In this document: positions 36,331 through 46,800 of the stretch, piece after piece
Layout: each line of letters opens with the position of its first letter
How positions within the stretch are numbered: the first letter of the stretch is position 1
Source of the DNA: Thecamonas trahens ATCC 50062
Taxonomy: Eukaryota > Apusozoa > Apusomonadida > Apusomonadidae
Direction: 5' to 3'
Assembly: GCF_000142905.1 (NCBI RefSeq)
Contig: NW_013657669.1
Coordinates: 325,843 to 374,103 of the forward strand
DNA length: 48,261 nucleotides
The notes under the pieces: generated by a model
What the model saw: the letters and a program-made list of their open reading frames with translations, nothing else
Told to the model about the DNA's origin: nothing
Databases searched by the model: none
Position numbers and translations under genes: made by a program

Positions 36331-36620
36331 ACCGATCGCGGCCGCGGACCTTTGCGCCGTGCGCGGCGTCCATCTCTGCATCGCTCACTGTTTTCTGCTG
36401 TGGCAGCCATCAACACATTGTACTACTCTTTTACAACAATTCATGGACGTTGCGAGGTCTGTGGAGCGTCGCGGAGTGCCCGCTTGCGCAGTGGACAAAT
36501 TGTCCATTCCGTAGAGGGCTAAGCGCGCCAAACGGGGAAACGCAGGAGGCGCAGGGCGAGGACGACACCTCTCGCACCTCCACACCCTGCACATTAGACC
36601 CCCCAAGAGACCCACACCCT

Positions 36621-37244
36621 ATGCAGAGTATGGAGGCACCGGCTGTGGAGCTCGAGTATGGGGCCAAGATTGTGCTCGCCGGGCCGAAGCGTGCGGGCAA
36701 GTCGGCCATAGCCAACGTGCTTGCGGAGAACGACATGGACGTCGAGCTGGCCATGCCGTACCACGCCACAGTGGGGGTGCGGATTCTGGAGTTTGCACGG
36801 CTGCTGGACGAGCGGTCGTCGATGGAGGTGCAGCTGTGGGACACGTCGGGCGACATTGACGCCTACGTCTCGGCCATGCCTGTGTACATGCGCGACGCCG
36901 TCGGCGTCATCCTCGTTCTGGACCCGGCGATGAAGAAGACTGACATGGATGCGTGGTTCACTACCTTTGTGGAGGACTACATGCTCGAAGACCGCCAGGT
37001 TCTCGTCCTCCTGCACATGGGCCCGCCCGGGACTACTCTGCCGTCGGGCGCCACCCCGCGCTCGCTGCTCCCGCGCCGCATGGCCGGCCTCAACGCCATC
37101 ATCTCGACCCTCGAGTCCGACGAGGCCCGCGACGACGTCCAAGACGCCTTTGAGGATCTGCTGCGCAACGTTGCAGACGTCCTCGATGACATGCAAGCCG
37201 AGGAAGAGTCGCGTATCATCCAGAGCCAGCAGGGCGGTGCGTGA
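36621..37244 (+). CDS. IFT22: IFT22/RABL5 ciliary small GTPase-like protein
   Basis: 207 residues from ATG 36621 (MQSMEAPAVELEYG; an alternative ATG is at 36630). IFT22 is the small-GTPase-like subunit of the IFT-B complex, binding the IFT74/81 coiled coils and moving with intraflagellar transport. The G1 loop is present (VLAGPKRAGKSAIANVLAEN), followed by the diagnostic TVGVRILEFARLL, the degenerate switch-II VQLWDTSGDIDAY, and AVGVILVLDPAMKKTDMDAW. There is no NKxD motif, as expected for IFT22. The long open frame upstream in the same phase reaches 35787 but is transposon remnant and leader. The CA-rich leader ends at 36620. It implies that this organism builds cilia. Confidence 0.88.
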   Translation: MQSMEAPAVELEYGAKIVLAGPKRAGKSAIANVLAENDMDVELAMPYHATVGVRILEFARLLDERSSMEVQLWDTSGDIDAYVSAMPVYMRDAVGVILVLDPAMKKTDMDAWFTTFVEDYMLEDRQVLVLLHMGPPGTTLPSGATPRSLLPRRMAGLNAIISTLESDEARDDVQDAFEDLLRNVADVLDDMQAEEESRIIQSQQGGA

Positions 37245-38134
37245 GCCGTCTCTGCCACACCGCACGGTGCTGCCATTACGCAGCACCCGCTCCCCTCGCG
37301 GCAGCGTCATCCGTCACGCGTTCTGGCCTCCTGCGCCGGATCGCGGGCGTTCCGCTTCGGCGTTGCCCACCCGCGGCGGCTCCGCCCCGGGCTCGGCAAG
37401 CATGCACTGCAGGAAGGCCTTGCCCGGCGCCACCATGTGCGGCGGAAAAGATTGAAAGATCGAATGCAGAAAGTCCTCCAGGTACGGATTGCACCGATGC
37501 GGCTGCGGTTTTGCTGTTGCCCACACCCCGACCGCCCATGCCGTGCGACCTTGTGAGTCGTGCCGCGCTCTCGATCCTATCCCCCCACCACCGGGCACCG
37601 CAACGGCTCTCAACCCAAAGCCCACGTACATGCCCGTGCATAGTATCTGTTGTGGGCGTCGGTGTGCAGCACCTCTTCTGTCAGCGGTGACGTCGGCGTC
37701 GGCGTCGGCTCTTGGTTCCCGTCGGCAGACATGGGCAGAGTGTGGCGCGAGGTGAGTCGGGTGAGCTGAGCCCAGTCAACACCGATGGCAGGCGGAGCGG
37801 GCAGAAGAGCTCGGAAGCCAGCTGGCCGGCAACAGCCACACACACGCAGTCAATCTAGGATACAGTACATACTCCAAACGATCAGTGTCATCTCCAACAC
37901 AGCCGCATGTCCTGGTCCTCTCCCAAGGCCAGGATGCCCATGGCCAGCCGATCAACAGCCGATCGCCTTCCCTGCCCTCGCCGTCGCCAGCCACCGCAGC
38001 CGATCCAGCCTTCGCTCGCTCCACGTGGCGTGGCGTACAGCTCGCGCTCGGGCACGACGTCATGCTCCTCACCCAACTCCCCCCCCCCCCTACACTGCCG
38101 CCCTCCCTCGCCTCCTTCCTCCCTCCATCCCAGC
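37245..38134. other. Intergenic region, no gene recognised
   Basis: About 890 bases between IFT22 and the glycosyltransferase, both on the plus strand. It holds a short (GTCGGC)n stretch near 37690 and a C-rich leader (poly-C at about 38080-38092) before the ATG at 38135. Open frames here lack the local codon bias. Confidence 0.55.
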
Positions 38135-41100
38135 ATGTCGGGTACCCGACGACTCGCCACCATTCTAGCAGTGGTGGCGGCCATCTCGCTGCTCCCTCTG
38201 GTGCTGCTGCGGTCGGGCGAGCCGTCCGAGCCGCTGCCGGCCACCCTGCGACCTCGCCCGCGTCCGGCTAGGCCGACATCGGGTACGACGGTGGCACCAC
38301 GCCCGACACCACGCCCGACACCCACGGCTTCACACTTGCCGCCACCGGCGCGGCGTGTCCGCTCGCCGCCTCCGCCGGGTGCGCCGCCGTCGCCGCCGTA
38401 CGGTGCAGTCCTCTCTGAGGCCGCGGCGTCGGCCGCTCAGGAGACGGCCTGCGCCAAGTCCACGGCTGCCGCCCGTCCGGTTGCAAGCTGGCCGACGGAC
38501 GCCGACACCATGCCGATGGCGCGCATCCGCCTCTCGTGGCCGATGTTTGAGCCAAAGAAGAGCCCGGCATGGCTTCGACCGTCGGAGGATGCTCGCGTCG
38601 ACGCCGCGGCCTTTGCGCCTGGCGCCGGCTGGCGGCTCGACGTCCTGCTCGATGCGCTCGACAGCTCGGACCCAGAGGTTATCACTCGTCCGCTCCGTGC
38701 GTATCCCGTCAATGGCGCCCGCTTTGCTTTTCCTCACGCTGCCGCCTTTCTGCCAACCGTCGACTCGCCTGCCGCTGCTATGGCATCGCGCGAGCTGCTT
38801 GACTTTGTCCGAGTGCTGTTCTCCGGCGCGCCGGTGGCGAGCCCGGCCCGCGACGCCCTCAAGTTTTCTTTCAACTCGATGTGGCCAGTCCTCAATGTGG
38901 ATCAGGTGCCTGATCCCACCGTGCCGCCGCTTCTGTTGCTGCTGGACGAGCGTCCCGGCCGCGCGGCTGAGCTCAAGTACCTGCTTTCTGCGCTCGCCGA
39001 CGTCGATGACATCGAAACAAGCACGCTAGTCATTGTTGTCGACGGTGACGCTGACCTTGCAGACATCGCCGACGTTCTCCTCGAGTATGCCATCTTTTCA
39101 CGGACGTACGTCTTCCTCTTCCCGCGGCTCCTCACCGCGCAAGCCTGGCAGCTCGAGAGCGGCCTCGAGGAGCCGGTGACAGCGCTCGCCCTCACCGGCC
39201 TCCGTATTGTCCACGACGTGCTTGGCGCCGAGACCGCCATCGGTCTCTCACTCTCGCTCCGCCCGCTCCCGTCGTTCCTCCGCCACACGGCGAGGCTGGC
39301 GCCGCTGGTAGCAGACGGCACGCTTTTTGCTGCGGACGCTCTCGCCCGTGGCCAGCTGCACGACTGCTCGCTACTCGCTGATCGCATTCTGGCGCGTGGC
39401 GAGTGCCTCGCCAACGACCCATCGGCAGTCACCGTCGAGACTTCGGCGGTCTTGGCGTGGACTCTCGCTGCGCAGCCCGCCGACTCGCTCGCTGGACTCG
39501 TCTGGGCCGAGCGCCACTATCGGCTCCTCGCCAGCGCTGCGCTTGCATCGACAGACGCACTGGCTCTCGGACCGGGTGCGGTCCTTGCTGCCGCAGCCGA
39601 CGCGCTCGGAAGCGGCATCGCAGTCGCAGTGCCGTGCGCGGCCCATGGAACGTGGGCCGAGCCTAGTGCGGCGTGGGAGGCCAAGCTTCCGACTGCCCAT
39701 GTCGCCGCACCAGAGCTCATGCCTGTCGGCGACATGCCGGCTGCCATCAAGGCTGCGCTGAAAAATGTCCGAGGCGCCGAGACATCGGCAGCGCCATGGC
39801 CGAGGACCTGCACGCGCGACGCCCGGCCGCCAACGGCCGCGCCGCTGCGAGACTACCCACCACAGCCCAGCAAGGAGCCGGCTTCGTCGGCCAAGACTGG
39901 CTACGATCTTGTCGATGCCGGTTCGGACGACGCCGTCCATCCCGAGTACTGGCGCGCCGCGCCACCGTTTGTCACTGACGGAGTGGCGAGCGCCAAGCAG
40001 TCGGCACAATGCGGCGGGTGCCGCGGCGAGGCGGGACGGCTTGCTGGCATTCAGGCCGAAGTTGGCGACAACCCGGCAAAGACCATGTCGTCAGCGGTTG
40101 TCGCCATATCGTGGCCAACGCTTGAACCAGCCGCGCCGCCAGAAATGCTCGAGCCGCCGGCCGACGACGACGAAGCATTTGTGCCCGGCGTCGGCTGGGA
40201 TCTTGCCCACCTTGTCCGCGGGCTCTCTAGCTCCATGTCCAAGCCTGGCGACGAGTACACACCGCGGTGGATGGTGGCCGTACCTGACGGGCCGCCGGGA
40301 GGTGTGGACGTGGTCAAAGCACTGCTCGCGCCTGAGGATGGACCGCCAAAGGAGAGCCTCGGTGTAGACATGCTCAAAGCGGCGTGGAACGCGCAATGGC
40401 CGGTCCTCAACGCCGCTGCTGTGCCGGCGCGAGACCACGCGCCCATCGGGATGCGTCTGTTTGCTCGGCTCGACGCGCTGCCGACCTGCCTCGACACGCT
40501 TGCTGCCGTTGACGGGCTCGACGAGACCGAGGTCATCATTTCGATCGACGGGACTGAGAACTTGCTCGCGTTCATTGAGCTGGTGGCAAGCAAAGTGACG
40601 CAGACCCGGGTCTACTTTCTCCTGCACGGCTACCTGCCGGACGCTGTCTTACTCGGCGCCGAGTACGCGACGCAGTACGCCGACGGCCCGCCAACTGGCG
40701 GCGGCAAGTACGCGCGGGCCAACGTCAACTTCCTCTACCTCTTCCGGGTCATGTTCGACACGCTCGGCTACAACTACGCCGCCTTTACCGCTGACGACAT
40801 GGTCTTTGCGCCGAGCTACTACAAGTACGTTCACGGGCTTGGCCCGCTCACCGCTGCCGATCCAAACCTGGTTGCCATCTTCTCCTACCCGCACGGTCTT
40901 GCCCACGACTGCAACTACATCGTGAGCGCCATGACCAACTCGGGGGAGTGCAAGATCTCCGACACCGAGACTGTGTTTGTCGAGCCCGAGTACTTTGTCG
41001 ACTGGGGCAACGGCATGACCGCGCCCATCTTCTATGACGTCTTCCCAGCCATCATTACGTCCTTGCTCCCAGAGCCGTACGACGGCACCATCTACGTCAT

Positions 41101-41380
41101 GGTCGGCAAGGACCGTTTCGCCATCGGCCCGTGCTCGCACCGTACCCAGTACATCACTGGCATCACCGGCATTTCCGGCGCCTCCGGTGCTCGCTGGGAC
41201 ACCGGCATGCCGCTCCTCGCCTCGATCGCCAACTACTCGACATTTGGCGATACCTTTGAGATCATAGGCGAACACGCATCCAAGGTTGCCCACCTCGGCG
41301 ACGTCGTCCTTGGCGTCTGGCCCAATGATGGCTCGCGGGCTGCGCCCTCGTTTGACCCCTGCCTCCCGCCTAGTCCCTGA
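38135..41380 (+). CDS. Type II membrane glycosyltransferase with two tandem GT13-like modules, the first degenerate
   Basis: 1081 residues from ATG 38135: short cytoplasmic MSGTRR, signal anchor (LATILAVVAAISLLPLVLL), Pro-rich stem (about 30-105), then two homologous modules. Each opens with a SWPxxEP motif (W135 and W660), then AFxPGxGW, xWPVLN and a beta-strand/helix core (IETSTLVIVVDGDADLADIA and DETEVIISIDGTENLLAFIE). Module 2 has the acidic metal-binding site in YAAFTADDMVFAPSYYKYV (D887, D888), reminiscent of the EDD of GT13 enzymes such as MGAT1/POMGNT1. In module 1 the equivalent region is IGLSLSLRPLPSFLRHTARL, with no acidic pair, so it is probably inactive. Golgi or ER-lumenal transfer of a sugar such as GlcNAc is inferred; the acceptor is unknown. 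The open frame upstream to 37907 is leader. Confidence 0.7.
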   Translation: MSGTRRLATILAVVAAISLLPLVLLRSGEPSEPLPATLRPRPRPARPTSGTTVAPRPTPRPTPTASHLPPPARRVRSPPPPGAPPSPPYGAVLSEAAASAAQETACAKSTAAARPVASWPTDADTMPMARIRLSWPMFEPKKSPAWLRPSEDARVDAAAFAPGAGWRLDVLLDALDSSDPEVITRPLRAYPVNGARFAFPHAAAFLPTVDSPAAAMASRELLDFVRVLFSGAPVASPARDALKFSFNSMWPVLNVDQVPDPTVPPLLLLLDERPGRAAELKYLLSALADVDDIETSTLVIVVDGDADLADIADVLLEYAIFSRTYVFLFPRLLTAQAWQLESGLEEPVTALALTGLRIVHDVLGAETAIGLSLSLRPLPSFLRHTARLAPLVADGTLFAADALARGQLHDCSLLADRILARGECLANDPSAVTVETSAVLAWTLAAQPADSLAGLVWAERHYRLLASAALASTDALALGPGAVLAAAADALGSGIAVAVPCAAHGTWAEPSAAWEAKLPTAHVAAPELMPVGDMPAAIKAALKNVRGAETSAAPWPRTCTRDARPPTAAPLRDYPPQPSKEPASSAKTGYDLVDAGSDDAVHPEYWRAAPPFVTDGVASAKQSAQCGGCRGEAGRLAGIQAEVGDNPAKTMSSAVVAISWPTLEPAAPPEMLEPPADDDEAFVPGVGWDLAHLVRGLSSSMSKPGDEYTPRWMVAVPDGPPGGVDVVKALLAPEDGPPKESLGVDMLKAAWNAQWPVLNAAAVPARDHAPIGMRLFARLDALPTCLDTLAAVDGLDETEVIISIDGTENLLAFIELVASKVTQTRVYFLLHGYLPDAVLLGAEYATQYADGPPTGGGKYARANVNFLYLFRVMFDTLGYNYAAFTADDMVFAPSYYKYVHGLGPLTAADPNLVAIFSYPHGLAHDCNYIVSAMTNSGECKISDTETVFVEPEYFVDWGNGMTAPIFYDVFPAIITSLLPEPYDGTIYVMVGKDRFAIGPCSHRTQYITGITGISGASGARWDTGMPLLASIANYSTFGDTFEIIGEHASKVAHLGDVVLGVWPNDGSRAAPSFDPCLPPSP

Positions 41381-41718
41381 CATCGCCTCGCCCGAGACGC
41401 ATATGCCCCTGGCTGCCGCTGCAACGCCCCGCCTGCCCTCGCCTCTACTAGCTGGCTCCCTCTGCTTTCATCACACATCCCCACCCCAGTGCAGAACACC
41501 CCGTATTCGCCCCGTAATCGCCTTGTGTCAACAAATCCGTTTCTTTTTTCTTTAGGTTTTTCGGTTGCAAGCGCTCTTTTGTTCCGCCACACCAGCATCC
41601 CACGCCCCCACGCACCCGCAGCGCACTGCGGGGCCTTTGGCTTTGCGCAGCCCGTCGCAGCACAGCTGACTCTTGCAGTGAAGCAGTAAGAAGCAACCAA
41701 AGCAGCAGACTCACAGGC
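41381..41718. other. Intergenic region, no gene recognised
   Basis: About 340 bases, relatively AT-rich, with a T-rich stretch at about 41538-41580. It presumably holds the 3' end of the glycosyltransferase and the promoter of the Cys-rich gene. Confidence 0.5.
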
Positions 41719-42783
41719 ATGGCACGTGGAAAGACCTCGCGCGAGGTGCAGAACATGCGGCGGCGGGCGTCTTCGGCGTCGCGGGGACGGGCCGGGCGGC
41801 GCAAGCCGTCGCAGGGCAACTGCTGCAAGGACCCGTATGGACACTACGAGAACGAGTGGCTGACCTCGCTGTGCGGGGCATGCGCCAACTCGCCAGGAAA
41901 CTGCTGCTACGGCCTTCTCTGTCCGTGCTGCTTTGCCTACTCGCAGCGCAAGGAGCTGCTCGACTACGACATGTCGCAGTACAAGTGCTGCGACAACCGC
42001 ATGGGCTGCCTCTCCAAGATGGTGCCGTGCGTGAGTGGAAACGAGTCGTGCTGCCTCTGCCTCGAGACATGCTGCTGCTCCAACATTGCGGTTCACATCA
42101 ACCGCTCCATGGTTCAGGAGAAATATCACGTCAGGAGCTCGTGCTGCGACAAGTCCATCATCTGCGCCGCCTACATCTGTGTCTGCATTGACTGCCTGCT
42201 CAAGTGCGGCGGCTCCCGCTCCGACGAGAGCGAGTCGTTCGGCTTCATTGCCGACTGCTTCTTCTGCTCCGTCATGTCGTGCATGCTCTCCCAGCAGCAG
42301 TACGAGATCAACAACCGCGATCCGTACTCGGTCTCGTTTGGGGGCTCGGACGACTCGTACGGATACGAGTCGGACTCGTACGAGTCCGACTCGCACCCTG
42401 GTCGCGGTCGCGGCCACAACAAGGGCCGCGGTCGTGCTCGCGGCCACAACAAGGGACGCGGCCGAGGCCGCGGTCGCCGCGGCAAGTCCTCGTCGGACGA
42501 CTCGTCGACAGTAACATACTTCGTTTTTTTCCCCGCTAGCTACTGCCCGATGCCCCACGTTGCTCGCGTCCCCGGCCACGCCCGCCGCCGCGCCTGCGCC
42601 CGCGCCCGCGCCCACGCCCGCGCCCACGTCGGCGCCCGCGCCCGCGCCCACCCTTCTTGTCTCTGCGGCCTCGCCCGCGTCTCTCGTCGCGTGATCGGCC
42701 ACCGTCACGCTCAGCACGGACGCTGCTATTTGCGGGCTCGGCTGCCGTTTCGGCCACCGCCTCGGCCACCGATGTGGCATTGA
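41719..42783 (+). CDS. Cysteine-rich protein with Ser/Asp and Arg-Gly tail; 3' end uncertain
   Basis: The ATG at 41719 opens a basic N terminus (MARGKTSREVQNMRRRASSA), then a Cys-rich core of ~200 residues containing GNCCYGLLCPCCFAYSQRKE, YKCCDNRMGCLSK, CCLCLETCCCSNIAVHINR, SSCCDKSIICAAYICVCIDC and FGFIADCFFCSVMSCMLSQQ. This pattern resembles PLAC8-like and other palmitoylation-prone membrane-associated proteins of protists; I cannot name the family. A DSYGYESDSYESDSHPG stretch and an RGRGHNKGRGRARG tail follow. The frame stays open to 42783, but after about 42510 the codon pattern deteriorates and the frame runs over the 3' end of the RNF25-like gene on the other strand. A GTAACAT...CCGCTAG segment at 42512-42540 or polyadenylation nearby may end the real product earlier. 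Confidence 0.6.
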   Translation: MARGKTSREVQNMRRRASSASRGRAGRRKPSQGNCCKDPYGHYENEWLTSLCGACANSPGNCCYGLLCPCCFAYSQRKELLDYDMSQYKCCDNRMGCLSKMVPCVSGNESCCLCLETCCCSNIAVHINRSMVQEKYHVRSSCCDKSIICAAYICVCIDCLLKCGGSRSDESESFGFIADCFFCSVMSCMLSQQQYEINNRDPYSVSFGGSDDSYGYESDSYESDSHPGRGRGHNKGRGRARGHNKGRGRGRGRRGKSSSDDSSTVTYFVFFPASYCPMPHVARVPGHARRRACARARAHARAHVGARARAHPSCLCGLARVSRRVIGHRHAQHGRCYLRARLPFRPPPRPPMWH

Positions 42784-43660
42784 GGGTGGTGACCGAGCCA
42801 AAGACGTTGACCACGCCCACGTCAGCGTGGACAGGCTGTGCCTCGTCGGTCCGGGCCGCCGAGCCACGCTCGGCTTCCCACTCGTAGCGGGCGACAGCGA
42901 GTGAGTCAAACCGCCCGCTGCATGCCGCGCGAACGAGCGCTCCATACTCGATCACCAAGTCTGCGCCGACAAGCGCCCGGCAGACCGGGCAAGTCAGTTC
43001 CTCGGCAGACGTTGAAAGCCAGTCGGCAAAGGAGCTTGGCTCAAACAGCGCCACATCCATGGCGGCGCAGAACGGCCGCGCCTCTGGCCCATGCGCTGCA
43101 TAGTTGGCCAGGCACGCTGCGTGAAAGGTGTGCCAGCAGGCGGCCTTGGCGATGCCGAGCGCCGTCGCATCAGGCGCAATGGGCTCAAGATCGACGTCGT
43201 CAAAGGCGCATAGGCAGATCGGGCAGACGCCAAACGGGAGTGAGTGCTCGGCCAGCTCCTCCTTGGCCATCTCGACAAGCCGAAAGACGACCGGCAGACC
43301 CTCGAGCTCATCGGCCACAACCTCTTGCAGCTGGCAGAGCAGAGCGGCGGCGACACTGTCGTCGACACCGCGGAGCTCGCCAAAAGCAACCTGCGCCTGC
43401 CCGGCCTCAGGGTACCCGTGCGGGAGAGCGAGCTCGAGCCCGACTCGCACAAACACCCTCCGCGCGTCCATGCCCGACGGCGGGGTGATGGTGCAGAGGT
43501 AGCGGGCGGTGGCCCCGTCGCTCGCCGCCCACGCTACCCGCACCTCGCTCGGCGGGTAGATGGCCAGCACCGCCTCCATCTCGTCAGCCGCCTCCTCGCC
43601 GTATATCTCGCGCATCCGCTCTACTGCTCCTTCGTCGTCGTGGTCTGTATCATGGCTCAT
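42536..43660 (-). CDS. RNF25: RWD-RING E3 ubiquitin ligase, RNF25-like
   Basis: 374 residues from ATG 43660 (MSHDTDHDDEGAVERMREIY). An RWD domain covers about 20-137 (DEMEAVLAIYPPSE, ELALPHGYPEAGQAQVAF). The RING finger has C146/C149 (CPICLCAF), C175/H177/H180/C183 (ACWHTFHAAC) and C224/C227 (TCPVC), with a ~40-residue insert before the last pair, as in RNF25/AO7. RNF25 ubiquitinates substrates with UBCH5-type E2s and acts on stalled ribosomes in animals. The C-terminal tail is an extreme Arg-Gly tract (GRGRGRRRGRGRGRGRGRRR). The frame is open upstream of 43660, but the ATG before the acidic start of the RWD region is the best choice. The 3' end overlaps the open frame of the Cys-rich gene. 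Confidence 0.85.
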   Translation of the reverse strand: MSHDTDHDDEGAVERMREIYGEEAADEMEAVLAIYPPSEVRVAWAASDGATARYLCTITPPSGMDARRVFVRVGLELALPHGYPEAGQAQVAFGELRGVDDSVAAALLCQLQEVVADELEGLPVVFRLVEMAKEELAEHSLPFGVCPICLCAFDDVDLEPIAPDATALGIAKAACWHTFHAACLANYAAHGPEARPFCAAMDVALFEPSSFADWLSTSAEELTCPVCRALVGADLVIEYGALVRAACSGRFDSLAVARYEWEAERGSAARTDEAQPVHADVGVVNVFGSVTTLNATSVAEAVAETAAEPANSSVRAERDGGRSRDERRGRGRRDKKGGRGRGRRRGRGRGRGRGRRRGGGRGRGREQRGASGSS

Positions 43661-43832
43661 CTGGCTATCCCTTGGCGTCTGCGAGCTCGAGTCGAGTGGC
43701 TTGTGGTCAGCCCCGGCCGCACTTTGACGGTGTTGCTGGTTGGACCTGGATCGTTTATGCCACGCAACCATGCCGAGTATTGCTTGCACGTACCAGTTCA
43801 AAAGCAACTGCGTCGTACCGCTACGAGTCGCG

Positions 43833-46800
43833 CTACATGTCGGAGAACGAGTAGTATCCGTACGAGTCGGTAAACTCGTCCGACGAGATGATCGGCGGGT
43901 GCGGGTCCGGTGCGGCGCCGACGGCAAAGGCGTCGTCGTCGCCGCCACTCAGCTGCGGCACCACGTCGCCTTCCCAAACCTCGGCCGACGGCTCGGCGTC
44001 CGAGTAGTACGAGCCATAGACCGAGGCCGACTCGACGGGGATGGGCGGCTCGGCATCGGGCGGGAGGACAGCCTCCAGCGAGGCTGCGGCGTCGTCGTCG
44101 AGCGACTGCAGGATGGAAATCTTGCCCTCAGCGAGAGCGCGGAGAACGCGTGCGGTGTTGCGGCCGGTGCCCTTGACAAGCTCATAGAAGAGGCCACGCT
44201 GCTTGTTGAGCAGCCGCAGCGGCGAGTCAAACTGCGCTGCCACGCCGTTGTCCATGACCAGGATCTTGTCCGAGTCCATGATGGTATGGAGGCGATGCGC
44301 AATGGTGAGAGTTGTGATGTCGTCGGTGAACGCGCGCCGGATGGACGACTGGATGAGCTGGTCCGTCTCGGTGTCGACCGACGCCGTCGCCTCGTCGAGC
44401 ACAATAATCTTGGCCTTGCGGAGCAGCGCCCGTGCCATGCACAGCAGCTGCCGCTGGCCAACCGAAAAGTTGGCGCCCTCCTCTTCGACCATGGCCGCGA
44501 GTCCGCCCATGTCGACCACGGCCTGCTTCATGTACGCCTGCTCGAGCGCGTACCAGACTTCGTCGTCGCTGGCGGCATCAAACGGGTCGAGGTTGGCCCG
44601 AACGGTGCCGAGGAACAGCACCGGATCCTGCGGAATAATCGCCATCTGCTTGCGCAGCTGCTTGAGGCCGATTCCCGCAATGTCGACGCCGTCGATGACG
44701 ACCGAGCCAGCCGAGAGCTCCACAAGCCGGAACAGGGCCTGGATGGTGGTCGACTTGCCGGAACCGGTCCGCCCCACAATGCCGATCTTCTCGCCCGCCT
44801 TGACCTTGAACGAGAGGCCCTTGAGCACTGGGTCGAGCTCCGGCCGGTACCGAAGCTCCACGTTCTTGAACTCGATCGCGCCGGTCCGTGGCCAGCCGCG
44901 CGGTGGGCCAGGCTCGACTTCGGCGGCGGCCTCCTGCGGGAGCCGCGTGTACTCGTCGATCCGCTCGACCGAGTTCATGTTGGCCTCGGACATGGCGAGC
45001 ATTTGCAGCGAGAACGAGAGGTACTTGGAGAGATTGACCGCATACGCAAGCGCCACGCCGGCCAGGCCCGGCGAGACCAGCGAGTCGTTCGAGACCATAG
45101 CCACCGCCAGAATGGTGACCACAAACGTGCCCAGCATCTCCAGCCGGAACGCGAGCCACCGCACAGCGCAGGCCTGCGCCCAGAACCAAGCGTGGTTGGT
45201 GTCGATCCGCCGCGCAGACTCGGCCTGGAACTGCGTCACCGCGCCGTAGGCCCGGATCGACGCCACTCCGGTGAGCGACTCGGAAAAGTGTGCATAAACC
45301 GGTGAGCGTGTGGTCGAGTCAAGCCGCTTGAGGTCGCGCGACGACGGCCGGTAGAAGCCCTGCACAAAGTAATAGACCACAAGCACTGGGACCAGCGGAA
45401 TGATAAAGTACAGCGAGGCTGACAGCAGCAAGACCATAATCGCCACTGTCTGAAAGACCATCGTGCCGAGGAGCGCGAGCGAAAACAGAAGCATCTGGTC
45501 GATCGAGTAAAAGTCCTTAGAGAACCGGTTCTGGATCCGACCCATCGGCGTGGTATCAAAGAACGACATCGGGGCGCGAAGGACCCGACCAAACACGCCC
45601 TCAAACAGCTTGCGCGAGGCCTTGATCGAGACCACCATGTTCATGATCTTGAGAATGGCGACAAGAATCGAACCCGCAACGCCGATGGCGGCGTAGATGC
45701 CCAAATAGAACGTCTGTGACTGCTTGAACTCATCGTCGGACCAGAGCGCGAGCCACGCGTCAGCGCCGACAAGGAACGTCGACTGCAGCGCGGTGAGGCT
45801 GATCATGAGCGCCACAAACGGCAGGCCGCCGGCAGCGGTGGCATACGCGCGGAGGACACTCCATGAAATTGAGCCCTTGGACCGCCCCTCCTCCTTGACC
45901 AGCTTGCCCTTGACGGCGTCGTCGGTGCGGTTGTGGACTCGCGGCGCGTTGCCGTCCGAGTCGGCAAACATGGCGCCCTCGAGCTCGACCGACGAGTTGA
46001 GCTCGAGACTCGAGCCGCGGAGCGAGGTCCGCGACACCTCGCCGGTGGTCCCAAGACTCTGGGTCGAGAGCCCGGGCGTCGGCGTCGGCGACGGTGACGG
46101 CAGGTTGGCCTCGTCGTCCGGGTGGGTGATGGCCGCAATGTCGAGGCCCGAGACTGCGAGCTCGTCGTGAGTGCCGGCAAACGCTATGGTGCCGCTGTCC
46201 ATGACATAGATACGGTCGGCAGCGTCGAGAAACTGGAGCTGGTGAGTGACGAGGACCCGAGTCTTCGACTGCATGGCACCGTTGATGCAGAGCTCAAACA
46301 GGTGGGTCCCGACGTGGACGTCAACCGCCGACAGCGGGTCGTCCAGAAGAATGAGATCGCGGTCGGCGTAGAGCGCGCGCGCAATTGAGACTCGCTGCTT
46401 CTGCCCGCCTGACAGGTTGATGCCGCGCTCACCGATCTCGGTCTGGTCACCGCCAGGCAGGACCTCGAGGTCGGCCTCGAGCGCCGCAGCCTTGATGGCC
46501 GCCTTGTAGCGGGCGCTGTCAAACTCGGCGCCAAAAACATGTTGTCGCGGACCGTGGCGTTGACAATCCAGGCCTCCTGTGGAACGTAAGCAACAGTGCC
46601 GTCGCGAGTCACCCGCCCAGAGACCTTCTGCACCTCGCCCAGAATAGCCGAGAGCAGGGTCGACTTGCCAGAGCCGACCGGCCCAATGATCATGACCAGC
46701 TCGCCCTCCTCGACGAAAAAGTTGATGTCCGAGAGATGATTCGGCGGCGGATCAGCGGTGACTGGCGCGGCTGAGGCGTCGTCGTCTGCTCCGCCCTTGC

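Noticed and set aside
35787-36620. In-frame N-terminal extension of IFT22 by about 278 residues
   Set aside because: The IFT22 domain is complete from 36621, and the upstream part resembles decayed transposase and untranslated leader.
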